Source: Bacillota bacterium (GTDB taxonomy: Bacteria; Bacillota; Clostridia; Christensenellales; Aristaeellaceae). From it: a stretch of DNA of 64,000 nt. The position numbers and the translations under genes are program-made. Under the pieces are notes generated by a model. That model was not told where the DNA came from. It made no database searches and worked only from the letters and a program-made list of their open reading frames with translations. Shown here piece after piece: positions 58,379-64,000 of this stretch (position 1 is the stretch's first letter; every line of letters starts with the position of its first letter). The stretch covers positions 1-64,000 of the forward strand of contig JAEZQK010000001.1 of the NCBI GenBank assembly GCA_023413135.1, read 5' to 3'.

Positions 58379-58580
58379 AGAGGAGCGTTTTTCATCAGTA
58401 GGCATGTGCGGGAGCTGGGGCTCAATCCCACGTGCGGAAAGGGAAAAATGCCGAAAGGAAGTCCGGACCCCTGCCGGGCGGCCTTGGGTGCGTGGTGAAC
58501 AATCTCGCAACTGTCATGGGATTTGCATTATCCTTTGGAGCGCTGATACAGCATGACGGCCATCAGGCCGGCGCTTTTTT
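58379..58580 (+). ncRNA. Lysine riboswitch with terminator, controlling asd-dapA-dapB
   Basis: Aptamer landmarks in order: TCAGAGGAGCG (58378-58387), TCAGTAGGCA, GAAAGGGAAAAATGCCGAAA then GG, CCGGGCGGCCTTGGGTGCG, CAACTGTCATGGGATT, and CTTTGGAGCGCTGA, which closes the first helix with AGCG. These match L-box core positions. A CGGCC-ATCA-GGCCG hairpin followed by GCGC and six T (58557-58580) is the expression platform. Lysine binding should promote termination before asd. Confidence 0.9.
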
Positions 58581-58685
58581 GCACATGCGTGTACGCACCC
58601 AAAGGCTGTCTGCCGGGCGGTGTGTTTTTTTTCACCATGATTTCTTTTTTCCGAAAACGCATAGGATAGGATGGAGGTGCTGCAC

Positions 58686-59780
58686 ATGCAAAAATTCCGG
58701 GTGGGGATCGTAGGCGCGACTGGTATGGTAGGGCAGCGGTTTGTTCAGCTGCTTTGGGATCATCCCTGGTTTGACCTGACGGCGGTGGCTGCAAGTGCCC
58801 GCAGCGCGGGAAAAACATATGCCGAGGCAGTTAAGGGACGCTGGGCTTTTGACAAGCCCATTCCTCAAAATGTGGCAAATCTGCCCGTTTTAGACGCTGC
58901 GAACTTAGGCGAAGTGGCGTCCCAGGTGGACTTCGTGTTTTGCGCCGTGGACATGAAAAAAGAGGAAACGCGGGCGCTGGAGGAAGCCTACGCCAGAACG
59001 GAAACGCCTGTGATCAGCAACAACAGCGCCTGCCGCATGCTGCCCGACGTGCCCATGATGGTGCCTGAAATCAATTTTGCCCACGCAGCTGTGATTGATA
59101 CCCAGCGCAAGCGCCTGGGCACAAAAACAGGCTTCATCGCCGTCAAGCCCAACTGCTCCATTCAAAGCTATGTGCCCGCCCTGACGCCGCTATTGGATTT
59201 TGGCGTGAAGAAGGTCAGCGTGTGTACCTATCAGGCCATCAGTGGCGCCGGGAAAACGTTCAATACCTGGCCGGAGATGCTGGACAACGTGATCCCCTAC
59301 ATCGGCGGCGAGGATGAAAAGAGCGAGCAGGAACCGCTGAAAATCTGGGGCAGCCTTCTAAATTCGGAGCTGGGTTCTGTTGTCAAGCCCGCCCTGGAGC
59401 CTGTGATCAGCGCCCAGTGCATCCGCGTCCCTGCCACCGACGGCCATCTGGCGGCGGTGTCCGTATCCTTCCTGAACAAGCCCGACATGGGGGAGATCAT
59501 TCACCGCTGGGCAAACTTTGAGACGGAGGCGCAGCGGCTGAACCTGCCCAGTGCCCCCAAGCCATTTTTGCAGTATTTTGACGATCCGGCAAGGCCGCAA
59601 ACACGGCTGGACCGGGATTTCCAGAAGGGGATGGGCATTTCCATCGGGCGGCTGCGCCCGGATTCCCTGTTTGACTACAAGTTCGTATGCCTGTCCCATA
59701 ACACGGTGCGGGGCGCGGCCGGAGGCGGGGTCCTCACGGCGGAACTATTATGCGCCACGGGGTACATCCCAAGGAAGTAG
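58686..59780 (+). CDS. asd: Aspartate-semialdehyde dehydrogenase
   Basis: A 364-residue NADPH enzyme reducing beta-aspartyl phosphate. NADP loop VGIVGATGMVGQRFVQLLWD (6-25). Catalytic Cys in VISNNSACRMLPDVPMMVPE (~120). Substrate Arg/His region PVISAQCIRVPATDGHLAAV (~236-255). The length and ATGMVGQ/SACRM style are those of the longer archaeal/yeast-like class. ATG follows GGAGGTG. First gene behind the lysine riboswitch. Confidence 0.97.
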   Translation: MQKFRVGIVGATGMVGQRFVQLLWDHPWFDLTAVAASARSAGKTYAEAVKGRWAFDKPIPQNVANLPVLDAANLGEVASQVDFVFCAVDMKKEETRALEEAYARTETPVISNNSACRMLPDVPMMVPEINFAHAAVIDTQRKRLGTKTGFIAVKPNCSIQSYVPALTPLLDFGVKKVSVCTYQAISGAGKTFNTWPEMLDNVIPYIGGEDEKSEQEPLKIWGSLLNSELGSVVKPALEPVISAQCIRVPATDGHLAAVSVSFLNKPDMGEIIHRWANFETEAQRLNLPSAPKPFLQYFDDPARPQTRLDRDFQKGMGISIGRLRPDSLFDYKFVCLSHNTVRGAAGGGVLTAELLCATGYIPRK

Positions 59781-59812
59781 CCACGCCCGCGCCTTCAATT
59801 GAAGGAGGAATC

Positions 59813-60697
59813 ATGAAAACCGTACTTTTTCGGGGCAGCGGCGTAGCCATTGTTACGCCCTTTACCCAGGACGGCGTCGATGTGGACGCCCTGAACGATT
59901 TGGTGGATTTCCAGCTTGAAAACGGCACCGCGGCCATTATCGCCTGCGGCACTACGGGGGAGCCTTCCACCATGACCGAGGCCGAGAAGGAAACGGTGAT
60001 CGCCCGGGTGGTGGAGCGGGTGAACGGCCGGGTGCCCGTCATCGCGGGCACTGGCGGCAACGATACCCGCAAGACGATTGCGGCGGCCAGGCGGTTAAAA
60101 GCGCTGGGCGCGGATGCCCAGCTTTGCGTCACACCCTACTACAACAAAACATCACCCCACGGGCTCGTCGCCCACTATATGGCCATTGCCGATGAAGGCA
60201 GCCTGCCGGTGGTGGTATACAACGTGCCTGCCCGCACCGGGCTGAACATGAAGCCGGAAACGCTGGCGGCCATCGCCAAGCATCCCAACATCGTGGCCAT
60301 GAAGGAGGCCAGCGGTGATCTTTCGCAAATGCTGGAAATGGTAAGGCTGTGCGGCAACGACATTGCTTTCTACAGCGGCAGCGATGACAATGTGGCGCCT
60401 CTTTTGTCCCTGGGCTTTGAGGGCGTCATCTCCGTGGCGGCCAATGTAGCGCCCAGGCTCATGCACGATTTGGTGGCGGCCTTCCACGCGGGAGACTGGC
60501 GCGAATCGCTGCGGCTTCAACTGAAAGCAAATCCCCTGGTGGCCGCGCTGTTTTGCGAAGTGAGCCCCGTGCCTGTCAAGGCGGCGCTTGAATTGATGGG
60601 CCGCTGCCGGGAAACGGTTCGCCTGCCCCTTGTACCCATGCTGCCGGAAAACAAGGCAAGGCTCACCCGGGAAATGAAGGCGCTTGGACTCTTATAA
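59813..60697 (+). CDS. dapA: 4-hydroxy-tetrahydrodipicolinate synthase
   Basis: A 294-residue (beta-alpha)8 aldolase condensing pyruvate with aspartate semialdehyde. AIIACGTTGEPSTMTEAEKE (~39-58) has the catalytic Thr-Thr pair, VTPYYNKTSPHGLVAHYMAI (~128-147) the Tyr, and VVVYNVPARTGLNMKPETLA with NIVAMKEASGDLSQ the Schiff-base lysine (~160). AAGGAGGAATC precedes ATG. It lies 32 nt after asd. Confidence 0.98.
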   Translation: MKTVLFRGSGVAIVTPFTQDGVDVDALNDLVDFQLENGTAAIIACGTTGEPSTMTEAEKETVIARVVERVNGRVPVIAGTGGNDTRKTIAAARRLKALGADAQLCVTPYYNKTSPHGLVAHYMAIADEGSLPVVVYNVPARTGLNMKPETLAAIAKHPNIVAMKEASGDLSQMLEMVRLCGNDIAFYSGSDDNVAPLLSLGFEGVISVAANVAPRLMHDLVAAFHAGDWRESLRLQLKANPLVAALFCEVSPVPVKAALELMGRCRETVRLPLVPMLPENKARLTREMKALGLL

Positions 60698-60715
60698 GAT
60701 ATCGGAGGAGTGTAC

Positions 60716-61483
60716 ATGCGGATTTTGCTCAGCGGAGCCTGCGGGCGCATGGGCCGTGCCGTGGCGGAATTATGCCGGGATCGGGATATCACCGTTGCGG
60801 CGGGCGTGGATGTATCGGCCTGCGGAGATGAACTGGGCTTTCCCGTATACCCCTCCTTTGATGCAGTAAAGACGAAGGCCGATGTGATCGTCGACTTCAC
60901 CCGGCCGGAGACGCTGCCGGAGCTGATCGCTTATGCGCTGCGGGAAAAACTGCCGGTGGTGATCGCCACCACCGGCTTCAATGCCGCCGATGTAAAGCGT
61001 ATCAGGGACGCGGCGCAGACGATTCCCATTTTTCAAAGTGCCAATATGAGCCTGGGCATCAACCTGTTAAAGTCACTGATCCGCCAGGCGGCGGCGGTTC
61101 TGGGGGAAGATTTCGATGTGGAAATCGTAGAGCGCCACCACAACCGCAAGATCGACGCCCCCAGCGGCACAGCCTTGATGCTGTTTGAGGAACTGAGCAA
61201 ATGCTACCCCGGCGGAAGGGAAATGATGCCGGGGAGGGAATCCCGTACCCAGGCAAGGGATCACCGGGAAATCGGCGTCCATGCCATCCGGGGCGGCACT
61301 TTGGCCGGCACCCATGAGGTGGGCTTTTACGGGCCGGGTGAAACGCTGACCATCATCCACGATGCCCAGAACCGGACGGTATTTGCCCAGGGGGCCATTG
61401 CGGCCGCAGCCTTTATAAAGGACAAGCCTGCAGGGTACTATGCCATGGACGATTTAATCCGGCAGGTGCAAAGCGGACTATAA
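60716..61483 (+). CDS. dapB: 4-hydroxy-tetrahydrodipicolinate reductase
   Basis: A 255-residue NAD(P)H enzyme. Nucleotide loop ILLSGACGRMGRAVAELCRD (3-22), PVVIATTGFNAADVKRI (~80), catalytic ERHHNRKIDAPSGTALMLFE (~136-155), and IRGGTLAGTHEVGFYGPGET (~192). ATG at 60716 follows GGAGGAGTGTAC. The stop codon TAA (61481-61483) coincides with the left end of a MITE-like element, but the protein end (DDLIRQVQSGL) looks native. Confidence 0.98.
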   Translation: MRILLSGACGRMGRAVAELCRDRDITVAAGVDVSACGDELGFPVYPSFDAVKTKADVIVDFTRPETLPELIAYALREKLPVVIATTGFNAADVKRIRDAAQTIPIFQSANMSLGINLLKSLIRQAAAVLGEDFDVEIVERHHNRKIDAPSGTALMLFEELSKCYPGGREMMPGRESRTQARDHREIGVHAIRGGTLAGTHEVGFYGPGETLTIIHDAQNRTVFAQGAIAAAAFIKDKPAGYYAMDDLIRQVQSGL

Positions 61484-61680
61484 TACCAATCTAAATCATT
61501 ATTGTGTTGATGCCTGTATCCTTGGAGGAATCGGAGCAATTCACATGCAACCAGTAGGGGGGCTTGCTCCCGCCGTCCGTATTGTGTATGGTACCGGCAC
61601 TTACGGCGAACGCCCGCCCCCGCCCTACATCGTCAACGGTGCTTCCACATTATCAAAGCATTTGTGTTTTGGATTGGTAT
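61483..61680. mobile_element. MITE-like element, about 198 bp, abutting dapB
   Basis: Terminal inverted repeats ATACCAATC (61483-61491) and GATTGGTAT (61672-61680), extended imperfectly (CTAAATCATTAT against ATAATG...CAAAACACA). The interior has GGGGGGCTTGCTCCCGCCGT and GCGAACGCCCGCCCCCGCCC, both shared with repeats at 26.1 and 30.8 kb. No transposase gene. This is the only copy in the window with both ends, so it defines the family. Confidence 0.75.
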
Positions 61681-61713
61681 AACGCTGGATTTCATAAAAC
61701 AGTTTCATTAATA

Positions 61714-61750
61714 AACACCGGCGCAAGCATATCATGCATGCGCCGGTGTT
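61714..61750 (-). terminator. Intrinsic terminator after the coiled-coil gene
   Basis: AACACCGGCGCA / TGCGCCGGTGTT with a loop containing ATGATATGC, followed on the minus strand by TATTAATG. It lies 16 nt beyond the stop at 61766. Confidence 0.75.
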
Positions 61751-61765
61751 GCGTTTATGATTCTG

Positions 61766-62488
61766 TCAGGGCTTGGCCGTAGGGGTAGAGGTGGGTTTGG
61801 GGGTATTCGTAGGCTTTGGCGTAGATGTAGGCGTGGGAGAAGGAGAAGGCGTAGGCTTGGGGCTGGGGGTGGGTGTCGCCTTCAGAGCCTTGTTTTCCGC
61901 TTCCAGCCCGGTGACCTTAGCGTTCAGATCCGTGACCTGCTTGGTGGCGTCGTTCAGCTTTTTGGTCAGGTCCTGTTTCTCGGCCTCCAGCGCGGCCACC
62001 TTGGTGTTCAAATCATCGACGGCTTTTTTGGCGGCAGCCAGTTCATCTGTCAGCGTATTTTGCGTGGCTGCGGCGGCCTCTTTATCCGTTGCGGCCGCAT
62101 CCAACGCTTCCTGCTTGGCGGCCGCGTCGGCCTTGGCGGCATCCAGTTCGGCCTGCAAAGCAGTCAATTTCGAGGCGGCGTCATCTGCGGAAGCCTGAGC
62201 GGTTTTGGCGGCCGCATCCAGTTCGGCCTGCAAAGCGGTCAATTTCGAGGCGGCATCATCCGCGGTAGCCTGAGTGGTTTTAATGGATTCTTCCAGGCTT
62301 GCTTTTTCGGTAGTTAAGGTGTCTACCGATTCTTTGGAAGTTTTCAGGTTGGCGGTCAGCTTGTCAACGTTCTGCTGCAGTGTGTTTTTCTGCAGGAACA
62401 GGCTGAAGCTGAGCACCAGGGCGGCGATGAGTACGATGCTCATCAGGATGGCAACGGTTTTTTGATTGCTGCGGGTCTTCTCGGTCAT
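61766..62488 (-). CDS. Single-pass membrane protein with long coiled coil and Pro-rich tail
   Basis: A 240-residue protein. Residues 13-33 (AILMSIVLIAALVLSFSLFL) form one helix. Residues ~34-200 are heptad-rich coiled coil made of repeated pieces (ADDAASKLTALQAELDAA occurs twice, followed by Ala/Lys/Glu-rich segments and ALEAEKQDLTKKLNDATKQV). Residues ~203-240 are a Thr/Pro/Ser/Lys tail (TPTPSPKPTPSPSPTPTSTP). It has no enzyme motif. Probably an envelope-spanning or spacer protein; composition alone makes homology unreliable. GGAGGAACGC precedes ATG. Confidence 0.8.
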   Translation of the reverse strand: MTEKTRSNQKTVAILMSIVLIAALVLSFSLFLQKNTLQQNVDKLTANLKTSKESVDTLTTEKASLEESIKTTQATADDAASKLTALQAELDAAAKTAQASADDAASKLTALQAELDAAKADAAAKQEALDAAATDKEAAAATQNTLTDELAAAKKAVDDLNTKVAALEAEKQDLTKKLNDATKQVTDLNAKVTGLEAENKALKATPTPSPKPTPSPSPTPTSTPKPTNTPKPTSTPTAKP

Positions 62489-62659
62489 AATGCGTTCCTC
62501 CTTTTCAGTTATGCCCGGACGATAATGGAAGTGCCTTTAAATAAGCGCAGGCCGACTTCCGATGTTGATAGCAATCATACCATATATTATCAAAAAAGAA
62601 AACAGAAAATGGGTTGAAAAGTGTGATTTTTCCGTGTGCTGGCAAGTAAAAGCATTTTC

Positions 62660-62689
62660 TTGACGCGCCCTTTGTTTGTACAGTATAAT
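62660..62689 (+). promoter_or_regulatory. Promoter before the small membrane protein and secD
   Basis: TTGACG (62660-62665), an 18-bp spacer and TATAAT (62684-62689), 86 nt before the GTG start. Confidence 0.75.
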
Positions 62690-62775
62690 AACCGCATGTC
62701 CCGGCTGCAAAAAGATAAATCGCAGGCTTGGGAAGTTGTATGAAAGCATGAAAGGTGAAACGAGGAGGCGGACGC

Positions 62776-63114
62776 GTGCGCAAAAAGGAACGGCTGCTTT
62801 GGGTCGCGCTGTTTGCGCTCGCCTTCTTATTGTTTGTGCCCGCACTGGTGGAAGGGCCAAGTGATACGGCCGCGCCCGTTATGGAACGGCCGCTTGCCGC
62901 GGCATTTTTCAGTACCTCCCGCCTGATGGAGCGGCCAACCGGCGACCAGGGCGCGCCGCTTCGCGTTGACCGTCCGGAAGGGATTGCTATCACGGATTGC
63001 CGGATGCTTATCAGGCCGGACGTGAAGGCAGATGCCAACGGCCATCCCCTGGGGGAAAGCACATACATCAAAGCGGTGTATCAGGCGTTTAGGCTGGAAG
63101 ACAAGTCAGGGTAG
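62776..63114 (+). CDS. Small secreted or membrane-anchored protein upstream of secD
   Basis: A 112-residue protein starting at GTG, 7 nt after GAGGAGG. MRKKERLLWVALFALAFLLF (1-20) then VPALVEG is a signal peptide or membrane anchor. The rest (MERPLAAAFFSTSRLMERPT, GIAITDCRMLIRPDVKADAN, LGESTYIKAVYQAFRLEDKS) has one cysteine and no motif I know. It is 57 nt upstream of secD and shares its promoter. I recognise no family. Confidence 0.65.
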   Translation: MRKKERLLWVALFALAFLLFVPALVEGPSDTAAPVMERPLAAAFFSTSRLMERPTGDQGAPLRVDRPEGIAITDCRMLIRPDVKADANGHPLGESTYIKAVYQAFRLEDKSG

Positions 63115-63171
63115 AACGCTTTTCTTCATGCGTTTAAGCTTTGAAGTATTTGAACGGAAGGAAGTCGTTTC

Positions 63172-64000
63172 ATGAAAAAGACATTCAGAGTGCGCAAACG
63201 GATGAGCGTTAAGGCCAAGTCTGTTCTGGCCTTGGCTATCGCGCTGGTTCTGACGGTTGCGGTCGGCATTGTTTCCTTTACCGGCATGCCCTTGGATGCC
63301 AGGGGATTGTACAAGCTCAAGTCCTGGCTGCCCACCACCCATGTGGACAAGTGGCCATCCGCCATCGCCCTGGGCTTGGACCTTCGCGGCGGCGTGTATG
63401 TGGAATACCAGGCTACCCGCCCGGCGGATGTGGAAGCGGATTTTAACCAACTGATGGATGGCACCATTACTATCATTCAAAAGCGCCTGAGCGATAAGGG
63501 CTATCCCGAGAGCACCGTGACCCGCGCCGGCACCGACGGCATCCGGGTAGAGATTCCCGATGTTACCGATCCCAACGCTATTTTGGACCTGATCGGTTCT
63601 CCCGCCAAGCTGGAGTTTTTGGACCCGAACGGCATCGTGTTTATGGAAGGCAAGCATGTGCAGACCGCTGTCGGCCACTATGATCCCAACTTGAACAAGA
63701 ATATTGTCAGCTTCAGCCTCACCCCGGAAGGGGCGCAGATTTTTGCCGACATGACCGCCAAGAGCATCGGCCAGCCGCTCACCATTCAGCTGGATGGCGT
63801 GGAACTGACCAAGGCCACGGTGGAAACGGCCATCCCCAACGGCCAGGGCTACATTTCCGGCAGCTTTACGCTGGAGGAAGCGCAGAACGTTGGCCTGAAG
63901 ATTCAGTCCGGTGCGCTGCCGCTGGTGATTACCCAGCAGAAGGTGGATACCATTTCCGCCACCCTGGGCATCGACGCTCTATCCACCTCCGTATCGGCCG
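63172..64000 (+). CDS. secD: Protein translocase subunit SecD, truncated by the window edge
   Basis: The first 276 codons are present. ATG at 63172, behind GGAAGGAAG. TM1 is VLALAIALVLTVAVGIVSFT (~18-37). Motif SAIALGLDLRGGVYVEYQAT (~63-82) is the family LGLDLRGG signature. The P1 base follows (IIQKRLSDKGYPESTVTRAG; IRVEIPDVTDPNAILDLIGS), then the P1 head (FSLTPEGAQIFADMTAKSIG; GSFTLEEAQNVGLKIQSGAL) and the start of TM2's approach (TISATLGIDALS). SecD with SecF uses proton force to help export after SecA. The sequence continues past base 64000. Confidence 0.96.
   Translation, partial: MKKTFRVRKRMSVKAKSVLALAIALVLTVAVGIVSFTGMPLDARGLYKLKSWLPTTHVDKWPSAIALGLDLRGGVYVEYQATRPADVEADFNQLMDGTITIIQKRLSDKGYPESTVTRAGTDGIRVEIPDVTDPNAILDLIGSPAKLEFLDPNGIVFMEGKHVQTAVGHYDPNLNKNIVSFSLTPEGAQIFADMTAKSIGQPLTIQLDGVELTKATVETAIPNGQGYISGSFTLEEAQNVGLKIQSGALPLVITQQKVDTISATLGIDALSTSVSA

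Noticed and set aside
61757..62317. Plus-strand Gly-rich frame opposite the coiled-coil gene
   Set aside because: Complement of Ala/Thr/Pro codons; no ribosome site and no family resemblance.

Overview
The window reads as chromosome of a GC-rich, low-complexity-spacer Firmicute of the class Clostridia. The signs are AGGAGG-type ribosome sites with frequent TTG and GTG starts, a Phe-type T-box leader, a lysine riboswitch, a whiA/rapZ/HPr-like block, a DUF3793-flavodoxin operon, and diaminopimelate synthesis through LL-DAP aminotransferase. I cannot name the species. No rRNA, tRNA, CRISPR array, intact insertion sequence or prophage was seen.

Layout. 0.1-7.2 kb: LacI regulator, a small STAS-like protein, a probable iron-responsive DUF3793/flavodoxin/flavodoxin operon (the DUF3793 gene is frameshifted), a ZIP metal transporter, a divergent VOC protein/sugar-isomerase pair, a PEBP-family protein and a nitroreductase. 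7.2-12.5 kb: a YwaF-like membrane protein, a thioredoxin-fold YyaL gene broken by a 20-nt insertion exactly at its CxxC motif, about 700 bp of repeats, and a flippase-like membrane protein. 12.7-17.4 kb: a DUF1538 transporter plus tandem P-II pair, then a cation P-type ATPase behind a promoter with two palindromic operators. 17.4-25.9 kb: one 2807-residue secreted repeat protein. 26-29.4 kb: AraC regulator coupled to an SMR transporter, an XRE/membrane-protein pair, and a secreted CHAP protein. 29.5-36.8 kb (minus strand): Crh-like HPr, whiA, rapZ, murB, nagA, a two-gene ABC system with a catalytically degenerate ATPase, and a HAD nucleotidase. 37.1-43.1 kb: an EAL protein and T-box-pheST. 43.1-52.7 kb: threonine aldolase, a phosphodiester glycosidase, dapF-dapL, purA, an amidohydrolase, hisH-hisF and a kinase-fold protein. 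52.8-64 kb: a membrane beta-propeller protein, glpK, an XRE/DUF5680 regulator, the lysine-riboswitch-controlled asd-dapA-dapB operon, a coiled-coil membrane protein, a small membrane protein and the start of secD.

How the genes work together. asd, dapA, dapB, dapL and dapF give a complete route from aspartyl phosphate to meso-diaminopimelate, in two loci, only one of which carries the lysine riboswitch. murB and nagA add other cell-wall functions. The DUF3793/flavodoxin operon fits iron-limited electron transfer.

A second theme is remodelling of gene ends by small repeats. The AraC and HisH C-termini run into repeat sequence, the dapB stop codon sits on a repeat terminus, the threonine-aldolase C-terminus lies in a hairpin, and a repeat occupies the place between rapZ and whiA where yvcK is usually found. 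The least-explained gene sets are the DUF1538/P-II pair, the degenerate ABC pair, the giant secreted protein and the interrupted YyaL gene.
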